DNA of 64,000 nucleotides from Trichoplax sp. H2. Its lineage: Eukaryota; Placozoa; Uniplacotomia; Trichoplacea. Shown in pieces: positions 54,301 through 64,000 of this stretch (the stretch's first letter is position 1; each line of letters opens with the position of its first letter). Below the pieces are notes generated by a model. That model made no database searches, had not been told where the DNA came from, and saw only the letters and a program-made list of their open reading frames with translations. The translations under genes were made by a program, and so were the position numbers. The DNA lies in assembly GCA_003344405.1 (NCBI GenBank), contig NOWV01000026.1, positions 310,001 through 374,000 on the forward strand, in the 5' to 3' direction.

Positions 54301-54947
54301 AGTTTCTACTAACAGGCTACTCTTACTTTATTGAGAAAAGCGATTAGCTGCATATAGTAATGGATGTTAGTCGTATTTAGTTTACTGATATTTACTCCTT
54401 TAGCAGTAAATTAAATATTCAATGATATTACGCATGATTCAAAGAGAAATATCAAGGAAACAATTCACTAATTAAATGAAATGAACATGTGGAAGTGCCA
54501 TAATTAGACATCATCAGGTATTGAAAGAATAATAAAAATGGGTTTTGTCTTTGGAACAGTAGATATTAACTCCAGTTAAGCTTTTATTACTATGCATGAT
54601 GGAAGTAATTATAGCTAATAATAATAGTATTTAGGATTAAAAACTTGATTATTTCAGAGGTATGGGTACATGCCAATCTATGATATATGTATGGTTTCAT
54701 TTTTGCAGTCTATTTGTTACGAAAATAAATGGCTCTATATAAATTCATGCCTGTGACTAAATCTGTCTAGGCTAAAAAATTTTATTTCGTAAATATTAAC
54801 TTCGTAACTGCGAAGTTACTTAAATTTTAAGGTTATAGCTTACCTATTTAATTCAGATTGGCTTAAACTTTGTAACGATCTTTCCGTTTCCAGTAACTTT
54901 TGACGGAGTTCGAAGCAATCTTTTATCAAGGAGTCTTCGTCGTTCAT
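45347..54947 (-). CDS. Large coiled-coil protein, golgin- or centrosome-like, family unassigned
   Basis: Ten minus-strand exons: 54947-54844, 52926-52138, 51975-51049, 50140-49169, 49035-48918, 48489-48196, 47905-47378, 47201-46959, 46428-45934 and 45841-45347. All phases close to about 1654 residues. It starts MNDEDSLIKDCFELRQKL. A Ser/Gln/His-rich low-complexity stretch follows (residues ~40-130), then almost continuous heptad-rich coiled coil (for example LRKKLSNLREENSKLV, QQLQQQLQ), interrupted by Ser-rich linkers near residues 480-520. A polar, Asp/Ser-rich tail ends RIAALRKASPSPQSWYRN. There are no membrane segments and no recognisable motor, GRIP or PACT domain. The architecture fits a tether or scaffold of Golgi, centrosome or ciliary base type, but I do not recognise the family and assign no function. 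The last intron is only 92 nt (donor AAG followed by GTAGGAG); reading through it gives a false stop at 45775. It lies convergent to the SCYL3-like gene. Confidence 0.85.
52927..54843 (-). other. Intron 1 of the coiled-coil gene
   Basis: 1.9 kb, AT-rich. No exon, array or hairpin stands out. Confidence 0.5.
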
Positions 54948-56930
54948 TTTATGCTTGGAATAAAATTATTTGATCACTAAATCACTAATTTTCTTGTCGT
55001 TTTTTAAGTACTGTCGAAGCGGATACTATCAACTTAACAAATAATATTTACCGGTGATTGAGACTAAAACAATTGAAACTAAAATTTCTTATTGCTGTTG
55101 TAGTGCTAGGACGGCTACAAACTTTAGGTATAAATCAACATTTAAGATAACCTGAAAACAATAATCTATACACTTTGTTGGGAAGCGGTAAATGATCGCC
55201 CTATAGGAATTAACAGTGATTACTAAATATTGAATTGAAATTTATCGCAGTGCCTGGCTTCTGTGCAGCGATATAAGTAGTTCATAATTATAATGAGTCT
55301 AAACTAGCATATCATATCTGTGTAGATTGCTTAGTATTTAATTAAGAGTCGTAGATAAATCTAATTCGATTAATTTCGACAGTCCAGTAAAATTTAAATT
55401 GCTACTAGGATCTCATCGACAACTTATTAATATTCCTAATGAATTTAAAGTATCGTGCTGATTATATATATAAATAAGAAGTAGGATGTAAATCAAAATG
55501 TAATCGCAATCGTTAAACTGTTCCACTAATAACGACGATGTACTACTGAAGTAGATGTAAATTTTTTTTAACTATAGTCATACTAATTACTTAACAGCTA
55601 TACTTGTTTCGATATAACAATTGCGTCTTCCCTTTGCATAATTATCATCGGATTGTAAATTATTCGTCTTATTTTGTGGTTGATCTTTGCTAGTTTTTAC
55701 AGAATTTCTACCATGCAGCGTTAAACACCAATCCCAAGTTCGATTACCGATGATTATTAATAATAGAATTATTATTATTTCTATATTTACTGTTAACTTC
55801 TAGAAAAAAGTGTCTTATAAGGAAGAACACTGTACACTGTACAGTGTATACTATACTGTCTACAGTATATTATATATTAATTAATTATTATACTACAGTA
55901 TATATAGTAGCACTATTACAACAATGCTGAAAATTAACAGAACTTTAGTTAATTTAAAACAACGAAATCGACCGTTACGTTGCCTTGATTGGTTTACACG
56001 ATATGGCATGTGATGTAATGAAACAATGTACCGCTCTATGCTCGGGCACTGTATGGTACCTCCACGCAATTTGGATTGGTCGAAACGACACACTGTTTAT
56101 AACTGTACCAGGGACTTTTGAGAAAGGCATCTGTCTTACAAGTCCTTGACTGTACACTATACACCACCGTGTATAATCAACGATAAAAGGTTCTTTACTG
56201 AAAAAAAATAATACAGTATTGTACTGTACTAATTAGGAGTTGTGGTTGCATGTACTACTGTAATGATGGCAGCTGGGCGCTGCACAACGACGAAAATCGG
56301 CACTTTCTTTTACCTCTACTAGTAGCTTATACCCATTCATGAAGTCACTATGAAACTCTATGCCGTACACTGTAATTTTTCATTCAATGTTGTGTTGAAT
56401 ATACTGTAATCGTATATAATTATCGATAGCTTGACTATGTTAACTTTTTACAGAGCACTGTCTTAGGGGTCTATATATACGTAGTAGTCCGTGACTATAT
56501 GTAGTGTAGTCAAGTATAAAGTTCATACTCAATACTGTATCAACAACACTAGACTTGACTAACGTAGCCTGAGCATGCAAAGATTTTTATTTTGCAATTC
56601 TTATAAATTTGCGCAACAGCGCAAATCATGTATTGTAATACATGCAAATTTCAATAAAATCAAGTCTGTTTAGAAAGAAATTCGTAAAGCAACTACATTG
56701 AGATGCGATTAAGTAATTAATATTAACATGCGAATATATTCAGTCCGTCTGAAAAGGCCGAAATCAATGATGCGCACATTCTGATTACGCTGTAATTTGA
56801 AGTGGACAAAAAATTAAACCATTTCATAGATTTACTCGAATTTAATATTCAACCACTCTGTACATAATCGCATCATTAAAATTCGATAAACATGGTTATT
56901 TTTACATGCAATCCTAAGATTAAGCATGAA
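54948..56930. other. Tandem intergenic region between RPL5 (3') and the coiled-coil gene (5')
   Basis: 2.0 kb expected to hold the coiled-coil gene promoter and the RPL5 3' flank. A small GTAC-type patch lies at 55829-55868. No further coding signal is supportable; the open frames at 55893-56157 have no family resemblance. Confidence 0.45.
55829..55868. repeat. Small GTAC palindrome patch
   Basis: About 40 bp (ACTGTACACTGTACAGTG and neighbours), followed by TATA-rich sequence. It resembles the large arrays but is short. Confidence 0.7.
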
Positions 56931-59552
56931 TTACGATTCGTCTCCTGCACCTAAACTTTGCAAGAAAGCAGCTTTCTTCTGTGCTACCCTCTCCTTACGT
57001 TGTTCTAAGGTTAATTTCTTTTCATTGAACCTACAGAAAGCAAAATGGCCATTTCAATAAGCCGCAAATAAAAGATCTCAGCGAAACGTGGATTGCATAC
57101 CTCTTGTGAGCTACTTTCTTTTCTTTCTTAGCAAGCGGTGCAGGGTTAGCTCTGATAGCAGAATGTGCACTCTTATACATTTCCTCGACCTAGCGCAAGT
57201 TAGAACGTTAATTCATACATAAAAGCGATCTTACACGAGAATTGAACTTAAACAGTGTCTCTAGTTTAGAGAACACATAACAATTAATGCAATCATATTG
57301 GCTTATTATGTAAAGGAGCAATGAAATGTTCATATGAGAACAAATATTGCCGATAATATCTTAGAGTTTGTAATATATGATATATACCACTATTTAATAG
57401 ACAAAAGTATCCTGTACTAATTACATTACCCAGGTACCGATTTGCCATATCTTATACTAAATACTTCAGAAAAGGATTTTACTAGCATGACAACATCCGC
57501 AATAGCTGCGGTATCATCGAAATCGCTTGCTACCGCAATGTGTTTTCGACTGATTAGCAAGTTCGAATATTTCGCTTATCAATGCTTTTAGAAGCGAAAT
57601 AGATTTACTGTAGCTTATGATTACAAAATAAAAATGCATAACTGCACGTGTTAGATCTCCTAGGAATTTACTAACTAGTACTGTACATTACATCATCAGA
57701 TATTATGGTATTACGGATTAAACAATCTAACTTTCACATACCGAATCTGCTGTAATACCATTTTTGATAAAACGTGAAAATTGTGACTTGTAGGCCTCCT
57801 CATCTTCCCCTTGGAGCTGTCGCATATAATCAGCTACATGACATCCAAAGATGCGGTCCCGATGTACTCCAGCATCATATGAATTATTTTCGTTATCATA
57901 CCCTGGAAAACGCTTATGCCTAAAGCAAGATTCCTTAAGATTAGACGATATTTAACACAATCTAAATAAAAAAAATTCTAAGTGGTAAAGGGTCGTACTG
58001 ATGAGGTATATTTAGGCCACCGTCTACGGCACCCTTCAACGTGCCGAATATACGTGCCCCGGTGGTAGTTCGAGCTAATCCAACATCCAGAAAGCAACGG
58101 AAAGCTCTAGCACCTTCATCTGGTTCTTCAACTTCAAAGTCTTCTCCATCGGGCTCTTCCACACCAACATATTTATCGGCTAAGTTCAATTTTGTTAAAA
58201 CCTGATCAATTTAATACATACTGGTTATAACCTCGGTCCTTCCATCTCAGTGGTGTATGACTAACATGCTCGCTTTCATAAGAAATAAAATTATAGATCT
58301 TACCCTTCGAGCGAGCAATAATCCGGTACAATAACAAGCGGCGTAATTAGTTAAACCAACTTTGATTCCATAACGCGGAAGCTCGTGAGAGTACGCAGCA
58401 CAAAAAATTTCGTCGCCCTCCAACTTAGCACATGCAATCTGATAAAAACAATACGTACAATCAGCAACTTCTGTTACACCAAGCAATGTACTGTATACGG
58501 CTTATTTTGTAAGACTATTATAGAGTAAATTTACAAATATTTGAGCGTTTCACAATGTGTATGTAATATCCGGATCAGAAACTACTCACCAGGTCGATAA
58601 TAAAATGAGTATCACGGATTTGCTATTTTAGGAAATGTTTATTCTAATGCACTATGTATACGCATACACTGTGTAATTCACGGTACTATAGTTACATTTA
58701 TGTGATGCAAGCATCAGCTCAGCGCCAGATAAGAATGTCTAGATGCGATCAGGCGAAAGCCATCACAATAACCATGCAAAATTTCGAAATAGTGCAATGA
58801 TCGAGACGGGGCATAGTGGATTTTATAACAGTAAAGTGCGGCTAATGGGTAATCAAAATTTATAATTGCAGCGCGGTTATGAGCATGCATTCAAAGTACC
58901 TGGCAAATTACATCTTTGTTTGTTAATCGAACAACCATACGATATTTCGGTGAGTTATACTTGTTCTTGTCTTGCGTGCATAGTCGCTTTCGTGCGAAGT
59001 AATCGGTTTTACCCTCTACAAGAATTTTAAAGTTTTCTTTAAATACCCATTCAACGAGGAAGAAGTAATGAAATCACGCCGCCATATCAACTCCAAAATT
59101 TAAAGCGTCACTACTATGCAGTACTGCTACTAGCACGACTTACCTCGTCTGCGCTTGTATTTGACTTGAAATCGTTTAAAATAGGCCTTATTCTTGACAA
59201 CTTTGACGAAAGTCTGTCGATGATAAAACAATTCGCAGATCAACTTCAATTACGTTACATGATAAGGACAGCGATTAACTAGTGATAGACATTTACGAAC
59301 AATTTTGACAGTGAGTAACTAACTTTAATAGCTTATCATACAAGCGCTGTTACGTGCAAGCAGTTTTATACTGCACACTGTACAGTATAACAGGTGAACT
59401 TAATGGCGGTGGCATGCTTTTCTGCAATAGTTTTTACTATCGTAAAATAATCGCAACAATCCGATAATGTATTTCAAAGATTTTATGAAAGAAGCATATA
59501 AATATGATAGTGACAGCATCTTTTTGATAAATGTGGAAAAAAAACGCACCAT
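56931..59552 (-). CDS. RPL5: 60S ribosomal protein L5 (uL18)
   Basis: Eight minus-strand exons: 59552-59550, 59213-59144, 59015-58900, 58438-58304, 58201-57999, 57919-57742, 57189-57101 and 57030-56931. They close to 297 residues, the length of human RPL5. Exon 1 is only the ATG (ATG followed by GTGCGT), as often seen in ribosomal protein genes. This join is inferred from phase and consensus. The protein reads [20 protein letters not shown], then [62 protein letters not shown] and a basic C-terminal tail ([12 protein letters not shown]). It binds 5S rRNA with L11 in the large subunit and in the nucleolar 5S RNP. The usual Gly2 is Thr here. Introns are relatively GC-rich; one contains a candidate structured RNA. 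It is divergent from AK8. Confidence 0.96.
57507..57600 (-). ncRNA. Candidate structured (snoRNA-like) element in an RPL5 intron
   Basis: Within the intron 57190-57741, two stems lie side by side in gene sense: a perfect 9-bp stem (ATTTCGCTT at 57569-57577 with 57592-57600) and a 7-bp stem (TGCGGTA at 57507-57513 with 57531-57537). A hinge containing ACACAT separates them, recalling an H/ACA layout. RPL5 introns host snoRNAs in vertebrates. The terminal ACA box is not clear, so this is only a suggestion. Confidence 0.22.
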
Positions 59553-59638
59553 TTTGATATTACTTGAGTCCTTCAAAGATCAATCCGCTGATCCTAATGA
59601 TGGCTCCAAAGCGACACGAACAGATTAAGAAGAAGGAA

Positions 59639-60882
59639 TTTCACTCCTTGAGACGCATGCTTATAGAGGTTTTCTGGCACCAATAACTTGATCTACAGTA
59701 CTGTACTGTGCAGAAGGTGGACAGGCTAGTACTGTACACTGTACACTTACAGTACGTACAGTACACGTTCAAAAATATGATTGAAATACAGCATTATTAA
59801 TATACTGTACAGTACTGTACATTGTAGTATTGTACAATGTACAGTACTGTGCAGTACAGGTCTACATACAGTACAGTACAGTACAGTACAGTACTGTACA
59901 ATGAGTGTACATACTGTACTGTACTGTATACTTGAATTTAATATTAACAAAAAGAAATTAAGTGTTTAGGAACTCGTTGTCACTTGATCTTACCGTAGTA
60001 TTATTAAAACTGGATATAGAAGTACTGTATATACTGTACATTAGTTCGGACGGGCGAGAACCTGTATTTTGTAGTTGGTATATTCAAAGTTTTTACACAC
60101 GATTGTACACCGTACAGTATTAGCAGGCACTAGTATTAGTCTTAGAAGTCCCTGCACTAATGGCTCCGATCGGACAGCAAAGTCAGAAATTGTACAGTAC
60201 TGTANNNNNNNNNNNNNNNNNNNNTTTCACTCCTTGAGACGCATGCTTATAGAGGTTTTCTGGCACCAATAACTTGATCTACAGTACTGTACTGTGCAGA
60301 AGGTGGACAGGCTAGTACTGTACACTGTACACTTACAGTACAGTACACGTTCAAAAATATGATTGAAATACAGTAGAAAGACTATATTACAGTATTACTG
60401 TACAGTACACTGTACAGTAATACAGGTGTACAGTAAAGTCATATTACATATTATTAATACTGTATACTGTACAGTGTACAGTATACAGTACAGTACAGTA
60501 TGACATGTACTGTACATTGTACAATGTACAGTACTGTGCAGTACAGGTCTACATACAGTACAGTACAGTACTGTACAATGAGTGTACATACTGTACTGTA
60601 CTGCATACTTGAATTAAATATTAACAAAAAGAAATTAAGTGTTTAGGAACTCGTTATCACTTGATCTTACCGTAGTATTATTAAAGCTGGATATAGAAGT
60701 ACTGTATATACTGTACATTAGTTCGGACGGGCGAGAACCTGTATTTTGTAGTTGGTATATTCAAAGTTTTTACACACGATTGTACACCGTACAGTACTAG
60801 CAGGCACTAGTATTAGTCTTAGAAGTCCCTGCACTAATGGCTCCGATCGGACAGCAAAGTCAGAAATTGTACAGTACTGTAA
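59639..60882. repeat. Near-identical tandem duplication (two copies around a gap)
   Basis: The block starting TTTCACTCCTTGAGACGCAT occurs at 59639 and again at 60225, and both copies end GTCAGAAATTGTACAGTACT (near 60202 and 60880). The copies differ by a few substitutions and by about 90 bp of extra array in the second (roughly 60370-60480). The 20-N gap lies exactly at the copy boundary. Confidence 0.9.
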
Positions 60883-61654
60883 TACCAGCATTGACGTCTA
60901 TTTGATGAAGTACAGTACTGTACAGTACTGTATTGTACTGTACAGTACAGTACTTCACTAGAAGAAGGTACACTACTACCGTACTGTACTGTACAGTACA
61001 CTACTGTACTGTACTGTACTGTACAGTACATTGTACAAACTCTCCAAGCCCGAGAACTTGTAATTTGTAATTGGCAAAGTTTTTACTCAAAACCGTACAG
61101 TACACTGTACTGTATTGTACAGCTCAGTACTGTACTGTTGTGTACTGTACTGTACTGTACAGTATTACTATCTAGAGTTAACACTAACAACTGTATTGAA
61201 AGTTCGTGCTACTCTCACTTAGCATAGAGACAAGAAACTGAAGACGTACAGTAGTTGAAGCTACTGTAAAACTAACTATTAACTCTACTCACTCTTTATT
61301 GTATTGAAAAGGGGCGGCTTATACTGTATACGTACGCCGTTCACACTTACAACGCATTATACAGTACAGTACAGTAATTACAAGTTTGCATAACAGTGAA
61401 TTGCATATACTGTACACTGTACTGTACAGTAGTACTGTATTGCATCGTACAATCTAACAAATAAAGCGTAGTACTGTACAGTACAGTGTACAGTACTGTA
61501 CAGTATAATAATTTACAATACTACTGTATACAGTACTGTACACTGTACAGTAGAGTACAATACAGTAGAGTAGAGTACAGTAGAGTAGAGTACTGTACTG
61601 TACAGTACACTATACTGTACACTGTACTGTACAGTGTACAGTACAGACTGTAAT
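59695..61654. repeat. GTACW pentamer satellite array 4 (largest)
   Basis: About 2 kb with repeated GTAC-W runs, clean at 60895-61050, 61120-61165 and 61470-61640. A variant GAGTA unit (TAGAGTAGAGTACAGTAGAG) is present near 61560-61590. Orientation switches occur throughout. The array ends about 80 bp before the AK8 start codon. Confidence 0.92.
60205..60224. other. Assembly gap of 20 N
   Basis: Twenty undetermined bases within the satellite, at the junction of the two duplicated copies. True length is unknown. Confidence 0.99.
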
Positions 61655-61732
61655 ACACCATCTCTAAATTGTAGCAGTTGTACTGTAATTATCCATTACT
61701 TAGCAACCATTTCAAATACTTTCCTTGTCAAT

Positions 61733-64000
61733 ATGGATGCGACTAAGAGGCCATTGCAAATTCCTCCAGGTTTCTCAACCTACGCTGAAAAACATGGCAT
61801 TTTTCAACTTCTTGAAGTAAAGATATGGCTAATTAAAATTCTATAGAATCTTGCTGTTAATTATCGTTTCATGAAAACTATTAGCATTTTGCATCTTGTA
61901 CAAGTACTGAATGCCAGCAGTGCACTATAATGTTAGTATTTGGGAAATATGCGCATATTAATTTTCACTAACTTGAGTTAAACGTTTATTTCAGCGATTA
62001 CTCCAGAAGATTATTATTACACAACCTGATGATCCGTTAGCCTTTATGACAGATTTCTTGAAACAGGATAACGACAATGGTAATTTATCATTTGTAGAAA
62101 CGTGCGCTAGTAGCTTATTTACTGTACACTAGTATACCGTAAGCTAACAGACACAATATCAAGCGGCAGCCTTCGCAATTGTATAAACAAAGTAAATTTG
62201 TTACGAATGCTACGACTATAGATCATATTGACAGTAAATGATAGAAGTATTTCAGCTTTTAACGATAACTCCTATATCAGTATTTAAGGATTTCGATTAA
62301 GTAGCAATGTTACTGTGCAATTATATGTCGCTATCTTTCATATCCAGAAGACTGACATTATGATTGTACGCTAATTTACATACCTTATAACGTCACTTGG
62401 CTGTTCTTGACTTAAGTTAGTCTATTTTGTCTATGGTCTTTGTCAGCGTCTCTACAATCAGTATACACTATGAACGATTTTACTTTTATCACCTTGTTCT
62501 ATATAATCGTCAACAATTTCCACTTTATAGTCCACAAGATTGTAGTGCAAGGTCCACCTGTGTCCGGAAAGCGGCAAATTGTGAGTATTATACTTGTATA
62601 GTATTTCATAAGTGATCAAATCTAACAGGATTATTATGCAATTATATAATCTTGCTCTAGAGTAAAATGATAGTCCAAAAATTTGGAGTTGTTCATGTTA
62701 CACTACAGAAATTATTCTATGACTCAACACTGTCCGAAGCTAAAAAGGTTGTATAATGAATGGTAAATACAGCATTTACACTTATTGCTTGAAGTTCTAA
62801 ACTTTACTTTATAAATTGAAAGGCCATCGAATATTTGCATGAAAACCAGGTAATTCTAAGATACGACTACATCTGATACTATTACTCTAATAAACTTAAA
62901 GTAATTATAAATTGTGTTATATTATTTAACTACCTTCTTAGCACATTCCATCCAATATTCTCGTTCCAATACTAGAGGATCGATTACGAATGCTCGATTG
63001 TCAGAATAAGGCAAGCTTCTATTTATTAAAATATCGGGTAAATAAATAGACTGATATTAATTATGATAAAAAATAAAATTTCGTTTTATCGCTAGGGATG
63101 GCTTCTTGAAGGATTTCCACAAAATAGGGAACAGGTTGAGCCGCTACCATAAGAATTATTAGAAATAGTTTATTTACTTTACCACTAATTTGAGGTGATA
63201 CTATTTGTAGGCTCTCGCGATGCAAGTAGCTGGAATAATGCCTAAACATTTTGGTAATTTAGTTTTTATTAGGCATTTATTGATGTTATGGCGTTCTGCT
63301 GCTTAACATGTAAAATAAATAGTTCTCGTTATAACTTTTAAATTTGACTGTTTCAGTCTTACTGGATGCGCCAGATGCTGTATTAGTAGAGCGTTGTCTT
63401 GGCAAGCGAATTGATCCCATAACTGGAGGTTTGAGTACTAAATTATTACTTTTATAATAATATTTAGCTGCGCTTATGGAAGCCAGTACTTTACTGATAT
63501 CTGTAACGTATTACTTTGTCTAGATGTTTACCATATCTTATTCTACCCACCTGATGATGCCCTCGTGGCAGATCGACTGGAGCAGCAACAAAACTATAAC
63601 ACTGATGATGTTTCAAGTCGATTAGCTATTTTTCAAAGGTACAACTAACGTCATTCCTGAATAGGTTGCTAGAGTATCAAAATTCGAAAATCAATTTAAC
63701 TGTGACCATACTAATTTATATTGTAGGCATATCGATGGTATCATTGAATGCTATAACAAGGTATCTAAAAAGATCAATGCCGATCAACCGATTGGTGATG
63801 TATTCGCCCAAGGTAATGTTCACCAAAAATACCACTGTAAATATTTTCGTTAAAGCAAGATCTTTATTAATATTATAAAATTTTTTCAATAGTTCTTAGT
63901 TTTCTATGTACCAAATCGAAGTCAAATTCACCATTTACGCCTCGTGTTGTTTTGTTGGGACCTACTGGTAGTGGAAAAAGTACTCAAGCTGATTTACTAT
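61733..64000 (+). CDS. AK8: Adenylate kinase 8, 5' part (runs off the right edge)
   Basis: Exons: 61733-61816, 61995-62079, 62531-62580, 62661-62747, 62823-62849, 62942-63010, 63096-63134, 63211-63253, 63357-63428, 63524-63638, 63727-63812 and 63893 to the edge. It starts [20 protein letters not shown], as AK8 does. The first nucleoside monophosphate kinase domain has P-loop [10 protein letters not shown], then [13 protein letters not shown], the [14 protein letters not shown] segment, and [19 protein letters not shown] leading into the LID. The second domain opens with [14 protein letters not shown], and its remainder lies beyond the window. AK8 interconverts AMP and ADP and is linked to cilia in vertebrates. 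In the first P-loop the Ser/Thr after the Lys is Arg, which would weaken Mg-nucleotide binding. The intron after exon 6 uses a GC donor (AAG followed by GCAAGC). It is divergent from RPL5. Confidence 0.95.

Larger units (their letters stand above)
59553..61732. promoter_or_regulatory. Divergent RPL5/AK8 intergenic region
   Basis: 2.2 kb expected to carry the RPL5 and AK8 promoters. Most of it is the GTAC satellite plus a tandem duplication and an assembly gap. A tiny plus-strand frame at 59600-59686 (MAPKRHEQIKKKEF...) is basic and could be an upstream ORF, but it has no further support. Confidence 0.5.

Noticed and set aside
59600-59686. Small basic plus-strand ORF upstream of RPL5, partly repeated at 60225
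   Set aside because: Only 28 codons, no family match; part of it is copied by the tandem duplication, so persistence is not evidence of coding.
63061-63249. Minus-strand open frame within AK8
   Set aside because: It covers AK8 exons 63096-63134 and 63211-63253, which fit the protein precisely on the plus strand.

Overview
This is an AT-rich, intron-dense animal nuclear contig. It carries nine protein-coding genes with short exons and mostly short GT-AG introns, and no bacterial-type operons. The families (two-pore channel, NCS-1, a ciliary microtubule inner protein, AK8, SCYL3, RPL5), the ancestral-looking intron positions and the compact layout suggest an early-branching ciliated metazoan. 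A placozoan (Trichoplax/Hoilungia type) is my best guess, but that is inference and was not tested against any database.

Layout: (1) 196-3569 minus, a TTF1/DMTF1-like Myb DNA-binding protein; (2) 4667-14356 plus, a two-pore cation channel of 26 exons; (3) 16571-20539 minus, NCS-1; (4) 26731-34720 plus, a second NCS-family calcium sensor with the same exon structure; (5) 36359-38136 minus, a CIMIP2/FAM166 ciliary protein; (6) 39228-43975 plus, an SCYL3-like pseudokinase; (7) 45347-54947 minus, a coiled-coil protein of about 1650 residues; (8) 56931-59552 minus, ribosomal protein L5; (9) 61733 to the right edge, plus, adenylate kinase 8 (5' part). I rebuilt the gene models by reading both strands, joining exons only where splice sites, reading phase and family similarity agreed. 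Weak joins are flagged.

Themes: a 30-kb stretch groups an endolysosomal calcium channel with two calcium sensors, and two genes (CIMIP2, AK8) are linked to cilia in other animals. The most unusual non-genic signal is a pentamer satellite made of GTAC palindromes separated by a single A or T. Its large arrays lie in all four divergent (head-to-head) intergenic regions, while the convergent intergenic regions have essentially none. Other points: a near-identical tandem duplication flanking a 20-N assembly gap, an AK8 first P-loop lacking the usual Ser/Thr, a cysteine-rich luminal insertion in the channel, a GC-AG intron, and several hairpins including a pre-miRNA-like one in SCYL3 intron 1.
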